From Prolixibacteraceae bacterium (lineage in GTDB: Bacteria > Bacteroidota > Bacteroidia > Bacteroidales > Prolixibacteraceae): a stretch of DNA of 35,448 nt. The DNA lies in NCBI GenBank assembly GCA_023228025.1, contig JALOCD010000040.1, forward strand, positions 1-35,448, given 5' to 3'. The position numbers and the translations under genes were made by a program. Below, piece after piece: positions 1 through 7,370 of this stretch. The stretch's first letter is position 1. Every line of letters begins with the position of its first letter. The notes beneath the pieces were generated by a model. It was not told the DNA's origin, did not search any database, and saw only the letters and a program-made list of their open reading frames with translations.

Positions 1-968
1 GCCTTTTCCTTATCTGCTGATCGCCTGATCTCAACCTTTCTGCGGTCGGTCATAATGGTCTCGGTAAGATCGTATGGCTCATTGTTGATCACTCCTCCAT
101 CAACGCATACAGCATTGTAATCATCCAAAGGGTCGACCAGACTCACTTTGCCGTGTGTAATCTTCAACAAGTGATTGTCATTGATAAATTTGGGGTCCCT
201 GACCACCACGCGGGGTGACAACCCCCCTGGGAAAGCACCGGTGGCAATGGCGGCATCAACCAGTAGATCTTTGTTTAATCCGTCGGGTGTATCAAAATGA
301 AAAGGAATTTTTCCGTCATCCTGATATGTCCCCAAAGGATTGAGCTGAAAGTGGACCAAATCTTTGTGCATGGTCATCCGGTCTTCCCTTTTCCCGGTAG
401 CAGTGATAAACTCAAGTTCGTAATTGTATCCCCTGAGGTTGGTAAGTGTCGTTAAAAGCTCAAAATTGTCTGCAAAGTAAGGCCTTTTGATGGTCGGATC
501 CTTTGTCGTGTTGTCGAGGGTACGCCTGGCAATTTTTTCGATGAAAAGAGAGTTGAACAGGGAACGGACCTCCTGTTTGGGATTGAGTTCAGGAGAAGTG
601 GTAATGTCGTCGCCATCCAGCATCTGGCTCATCATGTCCTTTTCGGAACTTTCGGTGAGATTGACCCACGAATCGTACAATGGGTTCAACGAACCGGCAT
701 GTTTATCAAAATTGCCTGCGTTTACATGCGGAAATTCCTTCTGAATGGCTGCCGCAGTGATTACGGCAGTCATGCCCCCTGCAGAGGCACCGGTAAGGAC
801 CTCAATGACTACATTGTGCTTTGGTACACCGGGTAAGCCCAAATCTTTGGCTTTTTGCCAGTTTTCCATCGCTTCGAGCAGGTAATCCATCACTCCGGCA
901 GTATAAGCGCCGGCAGAGACTGCACCTGCCATAGATATTCCAATTCTGAAAGTATATTGATTTTCCAT
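1..968 (-). CDS. Patatin-like phospholipase, 3' end outside the window
   Basis: Probable lipid acyl hydrolase of the patatin family; the first 322 residues are visible and the gene runs off the left edge. The N-terminal strand and glycine-rich loop (RIGISMAGAVSAGAY) is followed by the nucleophile elbow GASAG with Ser at about residue 62. The partner motif DGG has its Asp at about residue 290, so the Ser/Asp dyad is complete. An in-frame TAA lies seven codons upstream of the ATG at 968, which fixes the start. I see no signal peptide in the first residues, so it is probably cytoplasmic or peripheral to the inner membrane. Substrate is unknown. The gene follows the cytochrome gene on the same strand after a gap of 103 bases. 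The family call is secure; the missing C-terminus prevents a finer assignment. Confidence 0.85.
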   Translation of the reverse strand, partial: MENQYTFRIGISMAGAVSAGAYTAGVMDYLLEAMENWQKAKDLGLPGVPKHNVVIEVLTGASAGGMTAVITAAAIQKEFPHVNAGNFDKHAGSLNPLYDSWVNLTESSEKDMMSQMLDGDDITTSPELNPKQEVRSLFNSLFIEKIARRTLDNTTKDPTIKRPYFADNFELLTTLTNLRGYNYELEFITATGKREDRMTMHKDLVHFQLNPLGTYQDDGKIPFHFDTPDGLNKDLLVDAAIATGAFPGGLSPRVVVRDPKFINDNHLLKITHGKVSLVDPLDDYNAVCVDGGVINNEPYDLTETIMTDRRKVEIRRSADKEK

Positions 969-1071
969 AGCTCGCTCATTTTCATGTTAATTCATAAAAA
1001 TGAGGAAAGGAAACCCCGTCGAATGCAAAATATTACTCTATCAGTATATATTTCTTCATTTGCATTGGCCG

Positions 1072-1389
1072 TTAATGTGATTTTGAAGAATCGTCTTTCG
1101 TTAAATATCTAAGGATTAACTCTTTCTCTTGTAGATTCAGTTTGGCTTTTTCAGCCATTCTTTCGGTTTGGGTTCTCCATTGGGATGTGTTGTACTTTTC
1201 AGGAAGATACAGGGTATGACAATTTCCGCATTTGTTGATGTATATTTTCCTTCCTTGTTGCAACGCACCAACTGTTTCTTTAGAGTCCATGGTATTTCCC
1301 TTTGGGACATATAGGGAGGTGCTGCAAGCCAGTAATAATCCGGATAATAGGAATATTACCACAGCGGGGTATAGTTTTTTAGAATGCAT
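1072..1389 (-). CDS. Small lipoprotein mono-heme cytochrome c
   Basis: This 105-residue protein starts with a lipoprotein signal peptide whose lipobox LLAC puts the acylated Cys at residue 22. A single heme-binding motif CGNCH lies at residues 54-58, and Met78 is a likely distal axial ligand. It should therefore be a membrane-anchored c-type cytochrome facing the periplasm, or possibly on the outer membrane. Its start overlaps the end of the upstream barrel gene by 11 bases, which suggests translational coupling and a shared function. The electron donor and acceptor cannot be read from the sequence. Confidence 0.8.
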   Translation of the reverse strand: MHSKKLYPAVVIFLLSGLLLACSTSLYVPKGNTMDSKETVGALQQGRKIYINKCGNCHTLYLPEKYNTSQWRTQTERMAEKAKLNLQEKELILRYLTKDDSSKSH

Positions 1390-2191
1390 AGGAAAAGAGT
1401 AATCTTAACTGCACTTTTTCAAATTCATCCAGGTTTAAATTCCCTGAATTTTCACCCTTAAAAGATTTAATTTGCGGCATACAGGTAAAATTGACCCAAA
1501 AATTATCATGAATGTAGGCCATTCCCATCCCAGAATATAGTGCGCTGTGCGCTAGTTTGTTGTCAAAAAATACATTCTTAAAATTGTTCTCCTGGGTCAG
1601 GTGAAAACCGCGGCCTAGCCCAAAGCCAAATGAGAGATTGAAATCGTTTTTCCCCTCTTTCGCCCAACTAAGATTACTGTTTTGATATTCCGGTGCATAT
1701 TCAACTTCGAACGAACCATTGGCTGCAATGGTGAGATTGTTTATTTTTTTGTCCACTATAATTTTCCCTTCCAGTTCATATTCGCTACCCATGATGCCAT
1801 ATTCACCGTACAAAGCCAATCCGAGTGGATTTGCAACCGGATCGAGCAATTTTAGTTTCCACTCATTCGAAAAGCCGATTTCATGGTTGGTTAAAATTGA
1901 TTTCTGGGCCCCGTCCGTCACTGTCTGGGAAATGGAGGTAACGTTTAGATAAAAGGAGGTCTGAAGGTTTTTCCCAAGTCCGATTTCGAATTCGGTGCGA
2001 TGATCAAGCCTTGAAAAGAAATCCAGTTTTCCAAGGCGGAGTGTATTCCAGACCTCCAGTTCACGTTGTCCCTTGTTGAGCACATTGCTCTGGTAGGTAT
2101 AGGTGAAGATTCTGTCCTGGGCTATTGATGCAAATGATAAGGAGGTAAATGAGAGAAGAAGCAATTGGATACGAACTATTCTTGTGTACAT
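1379..2191 (-). CDS. Putative outer-membrane beta-barrel protein
   Basis: I do not recognise a named family. The 270-residue product from the ATG at 2191 has a clear signal peptide (hydrophobic LLLLSFTSLSFASIAQ, with likely cleavage after the Gln). The rest is alternating polar and hydrophobic strands rich in aromatic residues and Gly, ending in LRLLFSYAF, an aromatic C-terminal strand typical of outer-membrane barrels. An upstream extension to 2245 is possible but would put 18 charged residues before the signal peptide, so I chose 2191. The gene overlaps the cytochrome c gene. The pair could form an outer-membrane electron-transfer or transport module, which is inference only. A 12-bp palindrome lies 15-26 bases upstream of the start. 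Confidence 0.65.
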   Translation of the reverse strand: MYTRIVRIQLLLLSFTSLSFASIAQDRIFTYTYQSNVLNKGQRELEVWNTLRLGKLDFFSRLDHRTEFEIGLGKNLQTSFYLNVTSISQTVTDGAQKSILTNHEIGFSNEWKLKLLDPVANPLGLALYGEYGIMGSEYELEGKIIVDKKINNLTIAANGSFEVEYAPEYQNSNLSWAKEGKNDFNLSFGFGLGRGFHLTQENNFKNVFFDNKLAHSALYSGMGMAYIHDNFWVNFTCMPQIKSFKGENSGNLNLDEFEKVQLRLLFSYAF

Positions 2192-2205
2192 ATTTATTGG
2201 TTTTT

Positions 2206-2217
2206 TTGTGTACACAA
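2206..2217. promoter_or_regulatory. 12-bp perfect palindrome upstream of the barrel/cytochrome pair
   Basis: The sequence TTGTGTACACAA is a perfect palindrome. A second partial copy, TTGTGTACA at 2182-2190, is inverted relative to it and overlaps the barrel start codon. Dyads of the form TTG...CAA are typical of CRP/FNR-type and some LuxR-type operators. The position just upstream of the barrel start and just downstream of a LuxR regulator gene makes an operator plausible. No regulator can be assigned from sequence alone. Confidence 0.35.
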
Positions 2218-2271
2218 ATAAACCGGCTTCAGATTCCGTACGCAATCCCTATTTGTTGTGATTTTAAATGG

Positions 2272-2829
2272 TCATTCAATCAGGTCGTTCAGTACGGCAT
2301 AGAGGGTAAGTCCTGAGATGGATTTTACTCCCAACTTAACGGTGATGTGTTTCCGGTGTGAGATGACCGTATGAATGCTGATAAACAATTTTTCGGAGAT
2401 CTGTTTGTTGCTGAATCCTGTGGCCACAAGCTTTAAAACCGCTGTTTCCCGGTCTGAAAGGTGAAGCGAAGGTTGCTTGTTTTTGCCAAAGTTGGAAAAT
2501 GGTCTTAGCTTGTTAAATATCATGCCCTGAGTATCTGATGGATACAGGATTTCGTCCAACAATGGATCATCCGGGACGGGCGAGTCATCAACGTGAATTC
2601 CAATGAGGGCAATATTTCTTCGTTTAAAGGATTTACAATGCTTGCGGATCATTTCAATCTTTGTGGTGTCGATCAGGACGATCAGGTCATTCCATGTTTG
2701 AATGATCTCATTCTCAGGAGAAAATGAATAAACTGCACCCACATCAACTTTTAAGGATTGAAGAATATTGGTGAGGCCTATCTGAACCAATGACCAGGGA
2801 TGAATGATGATGCAGTTGCCGGAATGCAT
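2272..2829 (-). CDS. LuxR/NarL-type transcriptional regulator
   Basis: Predicted DNA-binding regulator of 185 residues. The C-terminal third (LSDRETAVLKLVATGFSNKQ, then ISEKLFISIHTVISHRKHI) is a textbook LuxR/NarL helix-turn-helix. The N-terminal 110 residues look like a degenerate receiver-type alpha/beta domain; I cannot identify a phosphoacceptor Asp with confidence. The start is taken at the ATG at 2829; a TTG at 2850 would overlap the preceding hemerythrin gene but is less likely. The ATG lies four bases after that gene's stop, so the two are almost certainly co-transcribed and translationally coupled. Control by the di-iron protein rather than by a histidine kinase is a reasonable guess. 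Likely targets are its neighbours, including the barrel and cytochrome genes. Confidence 0.85.
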   Translation of the reverse strand: MHSGNCIIIHPWSLVQIGLTNILQSLKVDVGAVYSFSPENEIIQTWNDLIVLIDTTKIEMIRKHCKSFKRRNIALIGIHVDDSPVPDDPLLDEILYPSDTQGMIFNKLRPFSNFGKNKQPSLHLSDRETAVLKLVATGFSNKQISEKLFISIHTVISHRKHITVKLGVKSISGLTLYAVLNDLIE

Positions 2830-2833
2830 TTCG

Positions 2834-3553
2834 CTAGAATTTAGATCCAAACAGTTTCAAAAGTCTTGGAACGAGTATCTTATCCTCGAAGCGTGCATGA
2901 TCGACCTGCTCTTTTTCAAAATGTGACAGGGTGTGCAGAATGTCGTGAAATATCTGGATGTCAGTATTTTCAGGTATGTGTTGTAGAATGATCATGATCA
3001 GGTCGCTGATTTCCGTTTCAACATTGTTGTGTTGACTAAAGAGTTTTTTTAGTTTGGATATTGAAGTTTTTACCTCGCTGCCCATTCTATTCCCGTTGCG
3101 TAAACCAACAAGAGGGAATATGTATTTCTCCTCGAATTCAATATGGTCCATCAACCGGGTAATATAGTCATTTAAATATTGTTCAAGTGTGATGGTCAAT
3201 TTGGTATCGGGTAATTTAATTTTTAGGCTTTGCATTAAACTACCTAACAAAGGAATGGTTACCTGTTTCAGGTGCTGGTGTGTTTTGGTAAGAAAGTCAG
3301 TCAGTAGCCCCAGATCAATGGAGTCTGTATTTGGAAAGTAATTACCTGAATGATAAGTGTTTAAAACGGCTAATAAAAAATCCAAATCTATTTTATGGTT
3401 CAGACTATTCTCCTCCAGGGTGGATTGTCCCATGTTGGAGCTGATGCCGAACCTGTAAACAATTGGAAGCAAGTCGATATTTCTTCCCAATACATCGCAC
3501 AGTTGATCGTCGGCTTCAATCAATGCCTGTTTTTTTGAACCAGGGTCTCTCAT
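2834..3553 (-). CDS. Ric/YtfE-like di-iron hemerythrin-domain protein
   Basis: This 239-residue protein resembles the repair-of-iron-centres (Ric, YtfE, ScdA) family, which binds a non-heme di-iron site and reacts with NO or protects Fe-S clusters. All six expected ligands are visible with family-like spacing: His92 (or His94), His137 with Glu141 (HIEFE), His175, and His219 with Glu223 (HARFE). The N-terminal region DQLCDVLGRNIDLLPIVYRF looks like the short ScdA-type N-terminal domain, but the conserved Cys pair of classical ScdA is missing. The product is probably cytoplasmic. It is followed directly by the LuxR gene, so it may act as a redox or NO sensor for that regulator as well as, or instead of, repair. 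Its ATG overlaps the TAA of a short open frame upstream (TAATG). Confidence 0.8.
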   Translation of the reverse strand: MRDPGSKKQALIEADDQLCDVLGRNIDLLPIVYRFGISSNMGQSTLEENSLNHKIDLDFLLAVLNTYHSGNYFPNTDSIDLGLLTDFLTKTHQHLKQVTIPLLGSLMQSLKIKLPDTKLTITLEQYLNDYITRLMDHIEFEEKYIFPLVGLRNGNRMGSEVKTSISKLKKLFSQHNNVETEISDLIMIILQHIPENTDIQIFHDILHTLSHFEKEQVDHARFEDKILVPRLLKLFGSKF

Positions 3554-3693
3554 TATGAATCAATTTCTTTGGTATACAATATTATTTTCTGATTGTTACA
3601 CAGTTCTAATTTAATTTTTCTATTGGCAACCAAATTCTTAAATTCATTGTTGGCTTGTAATTTTCTTACTTCATTTTGAAGTTCCTGAATGCA
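3553..3693 (-). pseudogene. Coding-like open frame without a good start, in frame with the upstream gene
   Basis: Read on the minus strand, the gap between the membrane-protein gene and the hemerythrin gene is one open frame of 46 codons. It stays in the same frame as the membrane-protein gene, directly after that gene's TAA, and ends in a TAATG overlap with the hemerythrin start. The translation looks protein-like and helical (for example ELQNEVRKLQANNEF, then LCNNQKIILYTKEIDS). It has no ATG; a TTG about 17 codons in is the only common start. It could be the 3' part of the upstream gene cut off by a nonsense mutation, a small unannotated gene, or chance in AT-rich DNA. Confidence 0.3.
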
Positions 3694-4158
3694 TTAATTG
3701 ATTGGTATTCCTTTTTCAGAAGCAATAAAATTGATGGCATCCCTGGTTTCAACTAGGTTCTTAAATTCCAGGTCTGATAATTCTAATTTCGAGGGAATAC
3801 CATTTAAATCAATGATTTTGTACCAATTTGTTTTGTACTCGAGCGATTTTATCTGACACCAACTTAAAGATCTTACTTTTGTCCAAACCCCGGTTTTGAT
3901 GGCAATGTGTTCATCGTCTATGTGAACATATGCGCAGCCAAAAATTTTTTCGACAGAATAACCCAATCCATTGAGAATGCCTAAGATCCCATACAATAAC
4001 ATATATAACGTCATAGGTAAAAAAGGGTTCGATTTTTCTTTGTCACCATGCAATCTGAGAGTAAAGTAGATGATAGACAATATGATAGTAATCGCCCCCA
4101 TCGCGAGGGTGAAATTTGATCTTTTTCTTTTTGGGATCAGGTCGATATTCAGTTCCAT
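3694..4158 (-). CDS. Small membrane protein, two TM segments plus PH-like soluble part
   Basis: Unrecognised protein of 154 residues. Two hydrophobic segments at about residues 20-37 and 49-68 are followed by a soluble C-terminal part with strand patterns (HIAIKTGVWTKVRSLSW, CQIKSLEYKTNWYKIIDLNG) that recall bacterial PH-like domains. A TTG nine bases upstream of the ATG at 4158 is also in frame; I prefer the ATG. A Bacteroidota -7 box (TACATTTG) lies about 70 bases upstream. After the TAA the frame stays open for 46 more codons, so the protein may once have been, or may be, longer. The gene is relatively AT-rich, like its neighbours down to base 1072. Confidence 0.6.
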   Translation of the reverse strand: MELNIDLIPKRKRSNFTLAMGAITIILSIIYFTLRLHGDKEKSNPFLPMTLYMLLYGILGILNGLGYSVEKIFGCAYVHIDDEHIAIKTGVWTKVRSLSWCQIKSLEYKTNWYKIIDLNGIPSKLELSDLEFKNLVETRDAINFIASEKGIPIN

Positions 4159-4227
4159 TGATTTCAAGTAATAGGTTTAGCAATTCGTATCATTCTGGAT
4201 TGCAGCCACTAAAATACGAAAATCCAG

Positions 4228-4235
4228 CAAATGTA
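4228..4235 (-). promoter_or_regulatory. Candidate -7 promoter box for the small membrane protein
   Basis: On the minus strand this reads TACATTTG, an exact match to the Bacteroidota -7 consensus TAnnTTTG. I see no clear -33 TTTG at the usual distance. It lies between the composite repeat at 4251-4625 and the gene start at 4158. Confidence 0.35.
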
Positions 4236-4250
4236 ATTTCTTGGATTTAC

Positions 4251-4625
4251 CTCTTTCCGTCTGGAACATGAATGGTAACTTTTTTCCTCATTTGCTCGCA
4301 GACGGTTTTCAGGCGACATCTCCTTCCCCCGGGTTTTGCTTCGCTACACCCGGGGTTACAATATTGGTCGTCCCTGACGGGACTAACAAATAGCGTTACT
4401 TATGCGGCTGGTTTCGTATAGGTGCAACATTGTCGTGCAAAATCAATGCAATAACGCTTTCTATTCTCACGAATCGCAGGACATTTAGGACGCTAAGGAC
4501 GCTCAAATGCCTATCACAATCAGACACTTTCAACTATCCACTCTCAACTCTCAATTACTCAGTTGGGCTTTTTCTTCTAAGCGTTCTCCCCTTCGTCCCA
4601 GTCATCCTTTCATTCCGTCTCTCAG
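4251..4625 (-). repeat. Composite dispersed repeat, copy 1
   Basis: Non-coding element filling the gap between two minus-strand genes. It shares an ordered set of modules with 6931-7370 and 12781-13121. On the plus strand these are a TTTCCGTC edge, a GACGGT block, a GC-rich palindrome pair, a GGTGCAAC block (absent in copy 3), a 9-bp array (AGGACATTT, AGGACGCTA, AGGACGCTC at 4478-4504), a 7-bp array (CAACTAT, CCACTCT, CAACTCT, CAATTAC at 4531-4558), and a tail of CGTCCCAGTCATCC type. The tail abuts the stop codon of the minus-strand gene at 4626. I see no open frame worth calling. Confidence 0.8.
4327..4383. repeat. REP-like palindrome pair inside composite repeat copy 1
   Basis: There are two inverted repeats in tandem: CCCCGGGT (4327-4334) with ACCCGGGG (4348-4355), and GTCCC TGAC GGGAC (4370-4383). 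The same pair occurs at 7008-7062. GC-rich palindrome pairs of this kind resemble REP sequences mobilised in trans by IS200-like RAYT transposases. No such transposase gene is present in this window. Confidence 0.6.
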
Positions 4626-6479
4626 TCATTCTTTAAACACCCTCATCATGCACACTTTGCAATCAAACTCCAGTTCAAAAGCGGAAATCCCGTCCTTCAG
4701 TGAGAAAGGCAAAGCGAATTCATTCGGAAATGTTCCTCCAAATCGCTTGCAGAAGCCAAGTTCATGCTGGATGCAATGCTTGGTAATCATTACCTGAAAG
4801 CGACCGGTTACCGCCCGTTTTTCTACAGCCATTTCAGGAAATTCAAGTCCATGACGTCTATAGAATTGCATAGCCAGCCGGTTGCTGATGTTGTTCTCAA
4901 AGTGAAAAGAATCAGAAGGGTAGAGGTATGTAAAGTCTGATTTTAAATTTATTTGCTTGTCTGATGGTCCAATTTTAGGTGGCTTAAAAGGCTTCTTTGC
5001 ACTCAATTTGGCAGTCAGTTGCTCCAGCAAGCCCCTGCGCAACTCATTTAACTGATGCGCGGTAAAGAAATACTGTTCATTATCGCCTGTATCAATGTTA
5101 CTTACCAGGAAGGGAGTGTCGCCCGATTTGGCCAGCTGTCGCAGGATATTCTCATGCGATTTTTTTGGATCGTTGGCCTGAATTTTATCCATTGTTACTG
5201 CAAAGCTGACCAGGGTTCCCATCCCTGTTGCCGTTTTCAGTTCAAATCCATTGGTGGTTGCCAGAAGGCTCAGGGCTATAGGAATTTTCCGTTCGGCTGT
5301 TTTTTTGCCCAAGGTCGTCTGGAAGGCATGATCGTAATTTCGGGAAACCACTGCCCCGACAAATAGTCCATTCATCCTGTCGGTGAAAATTATCTTATTT
5401 TCTACCCGGTTCACTTTTAATCCTGCGCTCTTACCCAGTCGGTTCAAAAAGGTCAAACCATCGTTGTTGCCGGGCAGAATAGTTCCCGAAAGTTGAAAGT
5501 TGTCCCTGCCAACCCGCACAACTTCCCCAATTGCTTCGCCGATAGATTTGGGGCTATCTATTCCTGCTACCGAATCTTTTCTCCCATGCATAAAATAGTC
5601 GGTGGCTCCCCTGTGGAATGTTTTGGCTGGATCCGGAGTGAAAAAAATGGTCGTTTTCCCCAAGGATAAGGGGGCGAATTCCGTTTTCCCATCCATAAAG
5701 CGGTCAAGCTCCAGGCGATAGAAAGCTGTTATGTTTTTTACGTAATCGATCTCCTTCAGACGTCCCTCGATTTTGAATGTGCGAACCCCGGCTGCTACCA
5801 GTTCTCCAATTGATTGAGAACGGTTGAGGTCTTTGAGCGAAAGAAGATGTTTATCCCTGAAGACACTCTTCCCGGTTGCATCTGTCAGGGAATATTTTTT
5901 GCGGCAAGGTTGGGCGCAAGCCCCCCGGTTGGCGCTCCTGCCGCCAATTAAATGGCTCATGAAGCATTGTCCGCTTAGGCAAACGCAAAGGGAGCCGTGC
6001 ACGAATGCCTCGAGTTCGATGGTGGTCTGTGCAGAAATCTCTTCAATTTGTTGAAGCGAAAGTTCCCTGGCCAAAACGGCTCTTTTGAATCCGACTGCTT
6101 CCAGAAATTTGATTTTATCTACCGTGAAGTTGTTGGCTTGGGTACTGGCATGAAGGGCGATGGGTGGCAGATTCATCTCCAGGATGCCCATATCCTGAAT
6201 GATCAGTGCATCTGCACCAGCCTCATATACCTGCCGGATGATTCGTTCGGCTTCCGCCAGTTCGTTGTCGTAGAGGATGGTGTTGAGGGCAACGTATGTT
6301 TTGACTCCGAACAGGCGGGCTTCGGAAGCCAGCTTCTCAATCTCTTCTATTGAATTTCCAGCTGCCTCCCTTGCCCCGAATTTAGGTGCACCAATGTAGA
6401 CGGCATCCGCGCCATGGTGGATGGCCGCGATACCGCATTCAAGGTTTTTGGCAGGAGCAAGAAGTTCCAAGATATTCAT
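4626..6479 (-). CDS. Peptidase U32 family protein, TrhP/YegQ-like (tRNA hydroxylation)
   Basis: The 617-residue protein belongs to the U32 family. Members such as TrhP (YegQ) and RlhA hydroxylate RNA bases using prephenate-linked chemistry and an Fe-S cluster, despite the historical peptidase name. The N-terminal TIM-barrel part starts with LELLAPAKNLECGIAAIHHG. The U32 signature EAFVHGSLC is at about residues 157-165, and cysteines 165, 167, 172, 188 and 192 (the last two in GACAQPCR) are the likely cluster ligands. The length of over 600 residues and the C-terminal extension match the longer U32 subtype common in Bacteroidota. The likely role is 5-hydroxyuridine formation at tRNA position 34; a collagenase-like role is less likely. 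The gene sits 54 bases downstream of the AhpD-like gene and near miaB, another tRNA modification gene. Confidence 0.85.
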   Translation of the reverse strand: MNILELLAPAKNLECGIAAIHHGADAVYIGAPKFGAREAAGNSIEEIEKLASEARLFGVKTYVALNTILYDNELAEAERIIRQVYEAGADALIIQDMGILEMNLPPIALHASTQANNFTVDKIKFLEAVGFKRAVLARELSLQQIEEISAQTTIELEAFVHGSLCVCLSGQCFMSHLIGGRSANRGACAQPCRKKYSLTDATGKSVFRDKHLLSLKDLNRSQSIGELVAAGVRTFKIEGRLKEIDYVKNITAFYRLELDRFMDGKTEFAPLSLGKTTIFFTPDPAKTFHRGATDYFMHGRKDSVAGIDSPKSIGEAIGEVVRVGRDNFQLSGTILPGNNDGLTFLNRLGKSAGLKVNRVENKIIFTDRMNGLFVGAVVSRNYDHAFQTTLGKKTAERKIPIALSLLATTNGFELKTATGMGTLVSFAVTMDKIQANDPKKSHENILRQLAKSGDTPFLVSNIDTGDNEQYFFTAHQLNELRRGLLEQLTAKLSAKKPFKPPKIGPSDKQINLKSDFTYLYPSDSFHFENNISNRLAMQFYRRHGLEFPEMAVEKRAVTGRFQVMITKHCIQHELGFCKRFGGTFPNEFALPFSLKDGISAFELEFDCKVCMMRVFKE

Positions 6480-6486
6480 AATAAAT

Positions 6487-6548
6487 TAATTACAAATTAC
6501 AAATTACGAATTTCGGGGCTTCATTTGTAATCTTTAATTTGTAATTTC
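6487..6548. repeat. Inverted pair of AATTAC-type 7-bp arrays (hairpin) between two genes
   Basis: Left arm 6487-6516 is built from 7-bp units of the form AATTACA/AATTACG; the right arm 6523-6548 is the inverse form (TTTGTAAT). They can fold into a long AT-rich hairpin with a loop around GGGGC. The right arm includes the last codons and stop of the AhpD-like gene, so that protein's final residues Ile-Thr-Asn are encoded by repeat sequence. A longer version of the same arrangement is at 13944-14110. Confidence 0.7.
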
Positions 6549-6884
6549 TTTCAGCGCTTCCCAATATTCCACGGCCCTGCGGGTATGCGGAATGACGATG
6601 GTGCCACCAACCAGGTTAGCAACCGCGAAGATCTCGAAAAGTTCCTCCGTGGTTACCCCTTGTTCGTGGCACTTTTCGAGGTGGTACTTAACACAGTCAT
6701 CGCAACGAAGCACCATGGAGCTCACCAATCCCATCATCTCCTTCACCTTTGTTGAAAGGGCCCCTTCCATGTAGGTATTGGTGTCGATGTTGTAGATCCG
6801 TTTCATCACCTTGTTGTCGGAGGCAAGGATCTTCTCATTCATTTTTGCGCGGTATTCGCGGAATTCTTTGATTTTTTCGTTCAT
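6534..6884 (-). CDS. Carboxymuconolactone decarboxylase / AhpD-like protein
   Basis: Small helical protein of 116 residues with the AhpD-type redox motif CDDC at residues 61-64 followed by His68 (CxxCxxxH). Family members are alkylhydroperoxidase-type thiol reductases or decarboxylases; the Cys pair points to peroxide or thiol chemistry rather than carboxymuconolactone decarboxylation. It is cytoplasmic, with no signal or membrane segment. A possible -7 box TAATTTAG is at 6923-6930 on the minus strand. It lies upstream of the U32 gene with 54 bases between them, so co-transcription is likely. The stop codon falls inside an AT-rich inverted repeat. Confidence 0.85.
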   Translation of the reverse strand: MNEKIKEFREYRAKMNEKILASDNKVMKRIYNIDTNTYMEGALSTKVKEMMGLVSSMVLRCDDCVKYHLEKCHEQGVTTEELFEIFAVANLVGGTIVIPHTRRAVEYWEALKEITN

Positions 6885-6930
6885 ATTATCAGTGTTTGTT
6901 TCTTGTATATTGATTCTCCTTCCTAAATTA

Positions 6931-7370
6931 TCTCCTTTCCGTCCGATCGATCTGATAGCAGCTTTAAAAATGCTACCGCGGACGGTGGCGGATCATTTAT
7001 TCACATTCCCGGGATTCCGCACGCTCCATCCCGGGCTACAAAATTGGTCATCCCTGACGGGACTAGCGAATATCGCCGCTGATGCGTGGCTGGGTTCGCG
7101 AAGGTGCAACTTTGCTGTGCAAAACCAATAAAATAACACCTTCTGCTCTCAGGACCCGCAAGACATTTAGGACGCTCAAATGCTTATCATTTTTCCAATT
7201 CAGACATCTCTCCGTTCCCCTTCGGCTTCGCTCAGGAACCGGTGCATCTCCAAGTTCCTTTGTCTGACTCGTCTCTCCGTCTTTCAGTCATCCCAGTCAT
7301 CCCAGTCATCCTTTCTTTCCGTCTCTCCGTCATTCATTCATCCCCTCTCCAAGTCGCCCCTTCCTGAGCC
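6931..7370 (-). repeat. Composite dispersed repeat, copy 2
   Basis: Second copy of the element seen at 4251-4625, in the same orientation. It fills the gap between the 3' end of miaB and the start of the AhpD-like gene. Shared modules are the TTTCCGTCCG edge, the GACGGT block, the palindrome pair at 7008-7062, the GGTGCAAC block, and the 9-bp array with two units (AAGACATTT, AGGACGCTC at 7160-7177) instead of three. The tail is CCCAGTCATCCCAGTCATCC. It differs by an inserted CTTCGGCTTCGCTCAGG palindrome arm near 7207-7224 and by lacking the CAACTNT array. Confidence 0.8.
7008..7062. repeat. REP-like palindrome pair inside composite repeat copy 2
   Basis: CCCGGGA (7008-7014) is inverted at 7029-7035, and TCCCTGACGGGA follows at 7051-7062. 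Spacing and the sequence TACAA.ATTGGTC between the palindromes match copy 1, while the first loop differs. Differing loops with retained stems suggest that pairing has been conserved. Confidence 0.6.

Noticed and set aside
2830..2850. TTG start for the LuxR gene overlapping the hemerythrin gene
   Set aside because: The ATG at 2829, four bases after the upstream stop, is a better start and the extra seven residues carry no domain sequence.
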